From NCBI RefSeq assembly GCF_902706035.1, contig NZ_CACSJA010000005.1, positions 62,001 to 126,000 of the forward strand: 64,000 bases of DNA. The letters run 5' to 3'. Every line of letters begins with the position of its first letter. The first letter of the stretch is position 1. Below the pieces are notes generated by a model. It had not been told where the DNA came from. It searched no databases and was given only the letters and a program-made list of their open reading frames with translations. Both the position numbers and the translations under genes were made by a program. This DNA comes from Pantoea sp. 18069 (GTDB lineage: Bacteria > Pseudomonadota > Gammaproteobacteria > Burkholderiales > Burkholderiaceae_C). Below, one piece after another: positions 25,732 to 34,763 of the stretch.

Positions 25732-28095
25732 ATGGAAAAAACTATTAGCTTGAAAGATGCCAACGAACTACTTCGCACAAGCAAGTGGAATGAAGCAATA
25801 GATGCTTACAGAATGTTGTGGAGTAAATGGGAGCATGAGCCTTCTCTAAGAGAGCTTGTGCTTCAAAACATTAATTTTATAATAAAAAATGCTCCAACTG
25901 AATATTTTGATGAAGAAAATTTATTGAAAATAAAGGAATTCCCGCTTTCTGATTGTGCTTTTCTTAAAGCTGATCAAAAGTTGAAAGTCGACAGAGCACT
26001 TTGTTCTGAGAATTTTTTAAGATCTGGTGAATCTAGGAGTAGTTTGTCTGATGCTCTTGAAAAATCTTTTGGTATTCAGCGGATTTATGCAGTAAATTTA
26101 GATAGAAGGCCGGATAGGCATATACGCTTGCTTCGTGAGTTCACCTATCAAGGTGTGCGAATTTCTAGGGTCAGTGGCGTCGATGCTAAGAAATCTCAGG
26201 AAACTCTTGATAAATACAATCAATTTTTTAGTCGCAGTTTGACTAATAGATGTATCACATCTAGTCATATTCCAGATAAAAGAATTAAAGCCTATAGAGA
26301 AATTGCATCCTTAGGTTGGTTCGCATATCTTCTTTCTCAGCGCAAAGTTTTCGAGGATGCTATAAAAAATGATTATCGCAGAATTTTAATACTTGATGAT
26401 GATGTATTTTTTAGCTCAAATGCTGTTGAGCAATTAAATCGTCTTGGTGGGAAAATTCCTGATGACTTCAAGGTTTTCCTATTGGGAGCATCCGAATATT
26501 CTAATAGAAATTCGGAAGAATTCTTGAATTCAATCGTGCCAGATATGCCGGGAATTTATAGACCTATCGCGGGTAAAACTTGTGGGAGTTTTGCGGTTGT
26601 ATATGATAGCAGTGTCTTTCCAGACATATTAAAGGCAATTGATGAGGCTGACGGTCCATTTGATAATGTCGCGCTGGGATATGTTTATAACAAATTTGCA
26701 AAGAATTGTTTTTCGTTTGCTTCTGCTATTTGTATACCCGATGTGGGAGATAGTGATATCCGCCCTGATAAACGTGCGCAATCTGCGCATAGCGAAAAAA
26801 TGGGTTGGGAGTTTTTGAGGTATTCTGAGTATACAAAGGAGTTCAGAATTTCTGTTCTTGTTGATAATGTTGATGCTCTAAGGCATGTCCACACGTTGCA
26901 GCATGAACTTCCTTCAGAAATATTTTTGAATGTATATTTCGTTTCAGAAGATGGTTTGCGTCCAGTGATAACTGGCCATCACTGCGCCGTTGTCGATTTA
27001 AAGCCGCTTCCAATTTCTGCTCTAGATGAACATCAGCTTTTGAAGATTATTGAAAAATACAGAGTTCCACATTCTGATCTGATTTTTAATTGGTCCAATT
27101 CGCCTGTTTCGGAAGAAAAGGTTTTGCAGCTTGCTGCAAAGGCGATGGAGCTGAAAAATGCAGAGAGTATTCTCTCTGGCAATATAGAGGGGGTTAGGTA
27201 TGTTTTTAATGCCGGAGTCTCACCTGTCAAGGGGCGACACTCGATAATTATTCCTTCATTTAGAGTTGTTAATGATATTTGGCCTACAGTTGAATCAGCA
27301 TTGAATCAAGATTCTTCTGATTTTGAAGTTGTTATTGTCAATGATAATCCATTGAATATTAAATTTTCCGATGAATTAGAGACCAAAATTAGGATTTTTT
27401 CACAAAAATCTCGGTTTGATGTAGTCCCTAATAAAATTAAAATAATTAATCATCGAGTTAATAGGAATGCATCGGCAGCTAGAAATACTGGATATTTTAT
27501 GTCGACTGGAGAGTTTATTACTTTTCTGGATGATGATGATACTTTTGATGCATCAAGAATTTCAGGCGTTGATTTAGCCTTGCGTGATTCTCCTAAGGAT
27601 ATTGGTGCTTGCTATTGCGGCTATCGTGGGAAGTGGAATGGTGAGGAAAACATGAATCGCTTTCCAGAAGGTGACTTAATGGAAAGAGTTTTGTCACTCA
27701 GATATGCAGAGCATTACATGTGCACAAACACAATAACTTTTAAACGTTCTAGTTTGGATCGACTGGGTGGTTTAAATGAATCATATCGGAGGCATCAAGA
27801 CTTAGAGTTGATGGCTCGATTTTTTAAATATTCCAAGATATTAGCTGTAAAAGATTTTTTTGTAAACAATCGCCCTAGCACTGTTCCTGAGACCTTTGTT
27901 GCTGATGTCAAGAAATTAGTAGATCTCAAAATTCAATTCTTGTCAGATATGAAAATGTTAATTGTGAGTAAAGGCGATCAATTTGTAGACTTGGTTGTTG
28001 ATGCTCACGCTAAAGATATCATTAAAAGAGATAAAAGCATGACTGCTGAAACTGCGAATGTTATTAAATTGTTCTTAAAATCTGTATTACGGTAA
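25732..28095 (+). CDS. GT25-GT2 fusion glycosyltransferase
   Basis: 787 residues. Residues 1-100 are helical and TPR-like (LKDANELLRTSKWNEAIDAY). Residues ~115-330 match glycosyltransferase family 25 (LPS/capsule type): RIYAVNLDRRPDRH and the nucleotide-binding acid motif ILILDDDVFF near 218-227. Residues ~500-770 form a GT2 (GT-A) domain: SIIIPSFRVV, VVIVNDNP, and FITFLDDDDTF near 595-605. Two sugar-transferring domains in one chain suggest addition of alternating sugars. I prefer the ATG at 25732 (MEKTISLKD) over an in-frame start 45 bp upstream; neither has a strong ribosome-binding site. Very AT-rich, unlike flanking chromosome genes. Confidence 0.8.
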   Translation: MEKTISLKDANELLRTSKWNEAIDAYRMLWSKWEHEPSLRELVLQNINFIIKNAPTEYFDEENLLKIKEFPLSDCAFLKADQKLKVDRALCSENFLRSGESRSSLSDALEKSFGIQRIYAVNLDRRPDRHIRLLREFTYQGVRISRVSGVDAKKSQETLDKYNQFFSRSLTNRCITSSHIPDKRIKAYREIASLGWFAYLLSQRKVFEDAIKNDYRRILILDDDVFFSSNAVEQLNRLGGKIPDDFKVFLLGASEYSNRNSEEFLNSIVPDMPGIYRPIAGKTCGSFAVVYDSSVFPDILKAIDEADGPFDNVALGYVYNKFAKNCFSFASAICIPDVGDSDIRPDKRAQSAHSEKMGWEFLRYSEYTKEFRISVLVDNVDALRHVHTLQHELPSEIFLNVYFVSEDGLRPVITGHHCAVVDLKPLPISALDEHQLLKIIEKYRVPHSDLIFNWSNSPVSEEKVLQLAAKAMELKNAESILSGNIEGVRYVFNAGVSPVKGRHSIIIPSFRVVNDIWPTVESALNQDSSDFEVVIVNDNPLNIKFSDELETKIRIFSQKSRFDVVPNKIKIINHRVNRNASAARNTGYFMSTGEFITFLDDDDTFDASRISGVDLALRDSPKDIGACYCGYRGKWNGEENMNRFPEGDLMERVLSLRYAEHYMCTNTITFKRSSLDRLGGLNESYRRHQDLELMARFFKYSKILAVKDFFVNNRPSTVPETFVADVKKLVDLKIQFLSDMKMLIVSKGDQFVDLVVDAHAKDIIKRDKSMTAETANVIKLFLKSVLR

Positions 28096-28245
28096 AATAA
28101 GTACATGTGAGTTTTTTTCTTGTGATAATTCGTTGGCATAAACATCTCCATTTCTGATATGGTTTTCGCATTGTTGTGATATTTATGTTGATGTCTTTAT
28201 TTGAGATTTATTTTTTAAATATTCGAAAAAAATGGGCGTGCTGCT

Positions 28246-29496
28246 ATGTTAGATGCAAGCTATATCCGTCGGCAAACTGTGTTTTCTAGGGGTTTTCCAT
28301 TTTGTGCAGCTGAGTCTGCTTATTTGGTCTTACGGCATATAAATGAGAAAATTGACGATAAAAGCAAATTTTATTTTTTTTCTAATCATGGAGCGTGCAC
28401 TAATATAGATATTTTGCCTGCTAGAGCTTCTTCGACTGGAAGGAAAGACTGCTTGCGTCGCATTGGGGAGGATTTGTTTAAAAATGCTGAATCGTTGGCG
28501 CAGGCATATCTACAGTGTAGCGGAGCCCTTTCTCCTACTTTATCTGTGGCATATGCGAATAATTTTCTGAGCAATGGTTCGCAATATGGATGGCTTCAAT
28601 TTATTAATAATTATTTGAAACAATGGAATCAAGTTGCTCCTATAGAAATTAAAGAATCCATTAATTGTAATTTCTTGAGAAAAATTTCTTTTGGTTTGAA
28701 TTCTATCAATGTAGATGAATATCCGGAAAAAGTCTCTGTCATTGTTCCTGTTTTCAATGCTGAAGAGACGTTGAGGTATTCTGTTGAGTCTTTGTTAAAT
28801 CAAAACCATAAGAATATTGAAATTATTCTGGTTGATGATTGCAGTCTGGATAACTCTTATGAAATTGCAAAAGAGTTATCATCCTCTGATGGTCGAGTTA
28901 TCGCTCTTCAAAATAAGAAAAATTTGGGTGCTTATTTTTCTCGTAACTACGGGCTATCTGTTGCTACTGGTGATTTGATAACAGTGCATGATGCGGATGA
29001 TTTGTCTTTTCCTGATAGAATTGCTTATCAAGTTTCTGTTATTAGAGAAAAAAATGCAGTTGCACATTTGGGTGGTTATTTTCGCATGAATGCTGAGGGG
29101 TATTTGACAGGATATAGAGTGCCTGGGAAATTTTCCTACGATGGATTTACCCATCAGTGTTTAGTTTCTTTGATGATTAAGGCCGATTTTTTGAGAAAGC
29201 ATCTCGGTTGTTGGGATAGTGTCAGATTTGGGGCTGATGCTGAACTTTTTCATAGATTGAAAAAAATTGCTCCACTAGGGGTTGTCGAAGACTGGCGACC
29301 GCTTATTATTGCCCTAGATTCTCCACAGTCTCTTACTGGAAATTCTGAGACTAAATTGGGCAGCCCAGCGCGAAATGAATATGCGCAAAATTTCTTAGCT
29401 TGGCACGCTGAAGCAAAAATTGAAGATTTAAGACTTGAGCCAGGATCTCTAAAACGAGCGTTTCCTGTTCCTTCGATATGTTTGAGTGCTTCGTAA
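28246..29496 (+). CDS. GT2 family glycosyltransferase
   Basis: 416 residues. An N-terminal ~160-residue region of unknown role precedes a GT-A domain: VSVIVPVFNAEETLRYSVES near residue 164, IILVDDCSLDNSY, and the metal-binding HDADD near 249-253. Cytoplasmic enzyme that transfers an activated sugar to the capsule chain. The C-terminal end (LKRAFPVPS) closely resembles that of the next gene, so the pair looks like an old duplication. AT-rich. Confidence 0.85.
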   Translation: MLDASYIRRQTVFSRGFPFCAAESAYLVLRHINEKIDDKSKFYFFSNHGACTNIDILPARASSTGRKDCLRRIGEDLFKNAESLAQAYLQCSGALSPTLSVAYANNFLSNGSQYGWLQFINNYLKQWNQVAPIEIKESINCNFLRKISFGLNSINVDEYPEKVSVIVPVFNAEETLRYSVESLLNQNHKNIEIILVDDCSLDNSYEIAKELSSSDGRVIALQNKKNLGAYFSRNYGLSVATGDLITVHDADDLSFPDRIAYQVSVIREKNAVAHLGGYFRMNAEGYLTGYRVPGKFSYDGFTHQCLVSLMIKADFLRKHLGCWDSVRFGADAELFHRLKKIAPLGVVEDWRPLIIALDSPQSLTGNSETKLGSPARNEYAQNFLAWHAEAKIEDLRLEPGSLKRAFPVPSICLSAS

Positions 29497-29514
29497 GAAT
29501 AAAATTATTGGGTT

Positions 29515-30975
29515 ATGATGGCTGGTATGAATTTCGGAGTTTTGAGATTTTTCTGGTATTTTCGGAAGAAGCGCTTTGCTCATGCTTTGGCCGCTTTACC
29601 ACCTGGCGTGGAAAGCGCCTTAGCTTGGCAGCACTATGCGTTTTACCGTTTAGGCATGTATCGTTCCGTTGCCTATTGTGAACCTGTATACAACAGCTGG
29701 CGCTCTTTATTTGCAGTCATTGTTTCTAAAGCGGCGTGTGGGGAGCGGGATCGGGTGGATACTTTGCTTAGAAATCCTCAAATATTGCGATTGCTTAAGC
29801 CGAAGATGGAATCGTTGGCTAGTGCCTTATTGGCTTTTTATCCGGATTTTTCGATAAGAATTTTATCGCAGCAGCGTTCATCTGTTTTGCAAGTGGCGGC
29901 TTGCATGCGAATTGGCGATACCGTGAATGCGAAGGCCCACCTGAAAGCTTCCATGGCTAATGCTGAGCGTGATTCAGAAGTATTTTTGCATCGTAGCAAC
30001 GTACTGCGCCTGCCGCCAACAGAGCAGTTGATTGCTCTTAATAAATTCTTGCAAGCGAATAACGTAGCTCCCATAGCTTTGAACAACGAGTCTCTTCCTG
30101 TTGGAGCCATGAATCTTCGGCCGACTGGAGTACTACCTTTCGTAAAGGGTCCACTGGTAAGTGTAGTAATGACTGCTTTTCAAAGCGCAGATCGTATTTT
30201 GTTTTCCATCGAATCCTTATTGAATCAAACCTATCAAAATATTGAAGTAATTGTCGTAGATGATGCTAGCTACGATGAAACAAGGCAGGTGGTCGAAAAA
30301 TTGGCGAGCGAAGATCCTCGCGTACGTTATGTTCGCTTGCCTCTGAATGTTGGTACATATGTGGCAAAATCGATTGGGGTTCACCTGACGAACGGGGATT
30401 TTGTGACTTGTCAAGATTCAGATGATTGGGCGCATCCGCAAAAAATTTATTTGCAAATGGCACCGATTCTCGCTGATGAACATGTCATGTTTACAGTTTC
30501 GAATTTAATTCGCGTCCAGGATGATGGTGTTTTCTATGCGCGATCTGTGTTTCCATTAACTAGAATTAATCATTCTTCAGTTTTATTTAGAAAAGATATA
30601 GTGTTTAGAATGACTGGTTTTTGGGACTTGGTCAGAACAGGTGCTGATAGTGAGTTTCTTGCGCGCTTAAAGCTAGTTTTTGGTAAGCGATCTATGCGGC
30701 GCCTCTCTCAGCCTCTGTCTATTTGTGCTCATCGCGAAAATTCGTTAATGACGGCTCCTGCGACTGGTTATGATAAATCAGGTAAATCTAATGCTAGATT
30801 GGATTATTGGGAATATTTTTCAAAATGGCACGTAGATTCGCTCCGTCAGGGAGCAGTTATCAGATTTTGTAATAATAGGCATTTGAAAAGACCATTTCCG
30901 GTTCCGGACGAAATTGCTGTTCATCCGGCTGATATTGAAAATTGCATGCGCATTTTTGGTTTGAGTAAGTTATAG
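29515..30975 (+). CDS. GT2 family glycosyltransferase, paralogue of the preceding gene
   Basis: 486 residues. An N-terminal ~210 residues with helical repeat-like character precede a GT-A domain: VSVVMTAFQSADRILFSIES near residue 216, VIVVDDASYDE, and QDSDDW near 299-304. The tail HLKRPFPVPDE matches the preceding enzyme. It starts 18 bp after that gene; ATG 29515 is used, with in-frame ATGs at 29518 and 29527 as alternatives. Sugar specificity cannot be read from sequence. Confidence 0.85.
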   Translation: MMAGMNFGVLRFFWYFRKKRFAHALAALPPGVESALAWQHYAFYRLGMYRSVAYCEPVYNSWRSLFAVIVSKAACGERDRVDTLLRNPQILRLLKPKMESLASALLAFYPDFSIRILSQQRSSVLQVAACMRIGDTVNAKAHLKASMANAERDSEVFLHRSNVLRLPPTEQLIALNKFLQANNVAPIALNNESLPVGAMNLRPTGVLPFVKGPLVSVVMTAFQSADRILFSIESLLNQTYQNIEVIVVDDASYDETRQVVEKLASEDPRVRYVRLPLNVGTYVAKSIGVHLTNGDFVTCQDSDDWAHPQKIYLQMAPILADEHVMFTVSNLIRVQDDGVFYARSVFPLTRINHSSVLFRKDIVFRMTGFWDLVRTGADSEFLARLKLVFGKRSMRRLSQPLSICAHRENSLMTAPATGYDKSGKSNARLDYWEYFSKWHVDSLRQGAVIRFCNNRHLKRPFPVPDEIAVHPADIENCMRIFGLSKL

Positions 30976-31103
30976 GAATGATGGTGTGAGGTGAAAGTCG
31001 ATTCTAATGCCTAATTGCTTAATTTTGTCTTGTTTTGATAATTTTCTAATTGGATATTTTAGGTTGGCGTTGGACGTAATTGATATTCTTAATTCAGAGT
31101 TTT

Positions 31104-33191
31104 GTGAATAAGAAAATTGGCATATTTTCTAATGGAATTTTAAATATTCCTTTTTTGTCAGTATTGCTTGACTCTACAGTTGTGGCATTACGGATTTGGC
31201 ACCGGCCGTTCGTGAATTTTGTTGCGGGATGGGGAATGCGTCCGAGCACATATAGGTCTCGTTCCTATGCCCGGACTCACGACTTGCCCTATTTGGCGCT
31301 TGAAGATGGGTTTTTGCGTTCTTTTGGAACAGGAGATATTTTTCCGCCGATCTCCATCGTTTTAGATGGCGATGGAATTTATTATGACTGCACTAAAGTC
31401 AGCGCATTGGAACGAATGCTTAATAGCGCTGATGATGTGCTATATTTTGACTCGATTTCATTTCGCAGGGCTCAAGCGAAGTTGCTGCAATGTTTATTGA
31501 GTAAATACAATAATGCGCCAGTTTTTCCGGCCAATACCCTGCGCCCGAAAGATCGTGCACGTGTGCTTGTAATCGATCAGACGAACGGCGACATGAGTGT
31601 GACTCTTGGTGGCGCCGACGCACGGACATTCGAGATTATGCTAGCTGCTGCAAAGGCGGAAAATCCGGAGGCCACAGTATATGTAAAGACCCATCCGGAG
31701 GTCGCATCCGGCCGCAAAGGTGGCTATTTGACCAGTTTGCATTTGGATGAGCAAACTGTTTTGTTGCGTGACGCCGTTAACCCTTTGAGTCTGATAAAAC
31801 ACATGGATCATGTTTATGTGGTCACTTCTACCATGGGGTTTGAAGCGTTGCTTGCGGGAAAGCCTGTAACTTGCTTTGGCATGCCTTGGTATGCGGGCTG
31901 GGGAGCAACGGATGACCGTCAGGCTGACCATCCTGCCGCGCGCCGACGCACGCGGGTACGCTCTGTGGATGAACTATTTGCCGCAGCCTATGTACATTAC
32001 ACGCGCTATTTAAACCCGGAGACTCGTCAGCTGGGTAGCATTTGGGATGGAATGCAATGGCTCTCGCGCCAACGCGAGGTTGCGCAACGCTTTCCTGCAC
32101 GTATGATTTGCGTGGGTTTTCGTAGGTGGAAGGCTGCTAACCTCAAGTCAATGCTCTCCTTGTTTCCGGGTAAGGTTGTGTTCGTAAAAAATGCACAGGC
32201 TGCCGCTGCGTTGTTTCCAAAGGGGGACGACTGCCTGGTCTGCTGGGGTCTGGTACCTCCAAGGGGTATGGAATCGTTGGCGAATGAAACCGACGTACGC
32301 TTGCTGCGTATGGAAGATGGTTTCGTGCGTTCGGTAGGCTTGGGCTCGGACCTGATTCCGCCGCAGTCGTTTGTGCTTGATGCCAAAGGCATTTATTTCG
32401 ATCCCAGCGGGCCTTCCGAGCTCGAAGACATGCTCAACACGCGTGCTTTTTCGCCGGATGATTTGCAGCGCGCGCGCAAGGTGCGCGAAACCATCGTTGT
32501 GCATGGCATCACCAAATACAACCTCGAGCCCGTCATGCCTGTGCAGTGGCCGGGCGTTGGGTCGGGCCAGCAGGTGGTGCTGGTGCCGGGGCAGGTGGAA
32601 GATGACGCCTCGATACGCTTTGGCTGTGACACTGTCAACGGCGTGCATACCAACCTGGGTTTGCTACAGGCCGCGCGCACAGCCTATCCGCAGGCCTTTA
32701 TCGTCTACAAGCCTCACCCCGATGTGATGAGCGGCAACCGTCGCGGCAAGCTCATGCTCAATGAGGCACGGCAATGGGCCGACCATGTGGAACTACAAAC
32801 CTCGGTGGTCAGTTGCATTGACGCCTGTGACGTCGTCGTGACCATGACCTCGCTCACGGGCTTCGACGCCTTGCTGCGTGGCAAGACCGTGGTGGTGCAT
32901 GGCCGGCCGTTCTATGCGGGCTGGGGGCTCACGCAGGACATGCTCCCCGTGCCGCGCCGTGAGCGGCAACTGGGCCTGGACGCCCTGGTGGCCGGAGCGC
33001 TGTTGCACTACCCGTTGTACTGGGACCCTGTGCTTAGGGGTTACACCACTTGCGAGGCTGTATTACTACGTATTGTCGAAGAGCGCCAGCGCCTTGAGCA
33101 AAATGGTGGTTTGAAACAATTGAAACTGGGTTATGTACGCCGACAGGCGCGTAAAATGCGCACTCTGCTCCGTTCTTTGCGGATTATTTAA
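31104..33191 (+). CDS. kpsC: Capsule beta-Kdo transferase KpsC
   Basis: Builds, with KpsS, the poly-beta-Kdo linker on phosphatidylglycerol that anchors group 2 capsules. 695 residues in two related glycosyltransferase halves (about 1-330 and 340-680). Each half carries EDGFLRS/EDGFVRS, SALERML/SELEDML, VKTHPEVASGR/YKPHPDVMSGN and PWYAGWG/PFYAGWG. GTG 31104 starts MNKKIGIFSNGI, aligning with the E. coli KpsC N-terminus (MIGIYSPGI, from memory); an in-frame TTG at 31080 is an alternative. Base composition changes inside the gene: the first ~600 bp are AT-rich like the central block, the rest is GC-rich like the host. Confidence 0.93.
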   Translation: MNKKIGIFSNGILNIPFLSVLLDSTVVALRIWHRPFVNFVAGWGMRPSTYRSRSYARTHDLPYLALEDGFLRSFGTGDIFPPISIVLDGDGIYYDCTKVSALERMLNSADDVLYFDSISFRRAQAKLLQCLLSKYNNAPVFPANTLRPKDRARVLVIDQTNGDMSVTLGGADARTFEIMLAAAKAENPEATVYVKTHPEVASGRKGGYLTSLHLDEQTVLLRDAVNPLSLIKHMDHVYVVTSTMGFEALLAGKPVTCFGMPWYAGWGATDDRQADHPAARRRTRVRSVDELFAAAYVHYTRYLNPETRQLGSIWDGMQWLSRQREVAQRFPARMICVGFRRWKAANLKSMLSLFPGKVVFVKNAQAAAALFPKGDDCLVCWGLVPPRGMESLANETDVRLLRMEDGFVRSVGLGSDLIPPQSFVLDAKGIYFDPSGPSELEDMLNTRAFSPDDLQRARKVRETIVVHGITKYNLEPVMPVQWPGVGSGQQVVLVPGQVEDDASIRFGCDTVNGVHTNLGLLQAARTAYPQAFIVYKPHPDVMSGNRRGKLMLNEARQWADHVELQTSVVSCIDACDVVVTMTSLTGFDALLRGKTVVVHGRPFYAGWGLTQDMLPVPRRERQLGLDALVAGALLHYPLYWDPVLRGYTTCEAVLLRIVEERQRLEQNGGLKQLKLGYVRRQARKMRTLLRSLRII

Positions 33192-33263
33192 TTGTTGGAA
33201 GAACGCAGCTGCCACTGCCGCATGCGCTTTCGATGCGCGTCGTGTGCCAAGGAAATAAGAGTC

Positions 33264-34763
33264 GTGAAACCTGGTGATTCGCCTTTTTTTGGCAAACGCG
33301 TATTGCTCTTGCAGGGCCCGGTGGGGCCGTTTTTTTGGAATCTGGCCCAGGATCTGCGCAGCGCGGGCGCGGAAGTCTTCAAATTCAACTTCAATGCGGG
33401 CGACTGGCTGTTCTATCCGCGCCATGCGCGCAGCTTCAAGGGCAGTCTTGAAGATTGGCATCTGGAGCTGGCCAAGTTCCTGCGAACGAACCACGTCGAC
33501 GCGGTATTGCTGTTTGGCGACTGCCGTCCGGTACATGCTCAGGTCCGAGCGATGGCAGAGCGCATGGGCTTCGCTGTGGGCGTGTTCGAAGAAGGCTATT
33601 TGCGGCCCGACCATGTGACGTTCGAGCCTATCGGAGTCAACGGCCATTCGCAGTTTCACCAGGATCTCGCGGAGTGGCTGCAGCAACAGGCTTTGCAGGA
33701 CCATCAGGAGGCCCTGCAGCAATTGGATGCCGAAGCCGGTTTCCTCCCCTCGGCGCTGTCTTTGGGGAAGGGCGATTTGCCTAAGCAGCCTGAAGCGCCA
33801 AAGCTCCCCCAGCATCATTCCGTGGGCAACACTTACTGGCATGCGGCGGCCTGGGGCATGCTGTATTTCTTTGCCGCCTGGCTGGGCCAGTTTTTTTGGA
33901 ACAATACGCTGCACCATCGCCGGATGTCGGTCTTTGACGCGCCCTGGTGGTGGCTGTCGTTTGGCCGCAAGGCCTGGTACCGGGTCAAGGAGCGCAACGT
34001 GCAGGCCCTGCTCGAAGGGCAGAAGCGGCATAAGTTCTTCCTGGTGCCGCTGCAGGTGCACAACGACGCGCAGATTACCGTGCACTCCGGCTATGAGTCG
34101 GTATGCGGCTTTATTGACCATGTGATGCGCTCGTTCGCTGGCGCTTTGCTGCGCGAGTGCCAGCCAGACAAGCAGCTGCCGCCAGGCTCCGAGTCCGTGC
34201 AGGGGGATATGCTGGTGTTCAAGCACCATCCCATGGACCGCGGCCACCGCAACTACGGCAAGGCCGTGCGCCTGCTCGCCCAGCGCCATGGTTTGCAGGG
34301 CCGGGTGCTTTATATCCATGACCAGCATTTGCCCAGCCTGCTCAAGGCCTGCAAGGGCGTGGTGCTGGTGAACAGCACGACAGGCCTGTCTGCCTTGGGG
34401 CATGGTGCGCCGGTCAAGGTCTGCGGCTCGGCGCTTTATGACTTGCCGAGGATCACGTTCCAGGGGCGCCTGAACGATTTCTGGTTCCAGGCGCGCTCTG
34501 CCGTGCCTGACGCTGAAGTGCTGCGCCGTTTCAAGGCCGCGCTGATCAAGCGAACCCAGCTGAACGGCAGCTTCTACCGCAAGCTGCCCCAGGTGCGCTG
34601 GCGTTGCGGTGTGGCGCTGCAAGGGCAGATGGCCTTGCGCCTGTGGCCCAAGCCCAAGGCCGCAGCGCCCGTGCGCCAGCCCGTGGCACAGGCCAACAAG
34701 CGCAAGCCCCGCAGGGCGCGCGGCAAAGCCCGGGGCGCGGTTGGCAAGGCGCCCGCACTGTGA
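33264..34763 (+). CDS. kpsS: Capsule Kdo-linker transferase KpsS
   Basis: Adds the first beta-Kdo to lyso-phosphatidylglycerol as primer for the capsule. Family hallmarks: VLLLQGPVGPFFWNLAQDL, LLFGDCRP, FEEGYLRPDHVTFE, LQVHNDAQI, KHHPMDRGHRNYG, NSTTGLSALGHG. I favour GTG 33264 (MKPGDSPFFGKRVLLLQ), with AAGGA at 33249-33253; an ATG at 33222 and a TTG directly after the kpsC stop are in-frame alternatives. The C-terminal ~45 residues (KPKAAAPVRQP...KRKPRRARGKARG) are an extra basic tail not in E. coli KpsS. The stop overlaps the next gene (TGATG). Confidence 0.92.
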   Translation: MKPGDSPFFGKRVLLLQGPVGPFFWNLAQDLRSAGAEVFKFNFNAGDWLFYPRHARSFKGSLEDWHLELAKFLRTNHVDAVLLFGDCRPVHAQVRAMAERMGFAVGVFEEGYLRPDHVTFEPIGVNGHSQFHQDLAEWLQQQALQDHQEALQQLDAEAGFLPSALSLGKGDLPKQPEAPKLPQHHSVGNTYWHAAAWGMLYFFAAWLGQFFWNNTLHHRRMSVFDAPWWWLSFGRKAWYRVKERNVQALLEGQKRHKFFLVPLQVHNDAQITVHSGYESVCGFIDHVMRSFAGALLRECQPDKQLPPGSESVQGDMLVFKHHPMDRGHRNYGKAVRLLAQRHGLQGRVLYIHDQHLPSLLKACKGVVLVNSTTGLSALGHGAPVKVCGSALYDLPRITFQGRLNDFWFQARSAVPDAEVLRRFKAALIKRTQLNGSFYRKLPQVRWRCGVALQGQMALRLWPKPKAAAPVRQPVAQANKRKPRRARGKARGAVGKAPAL

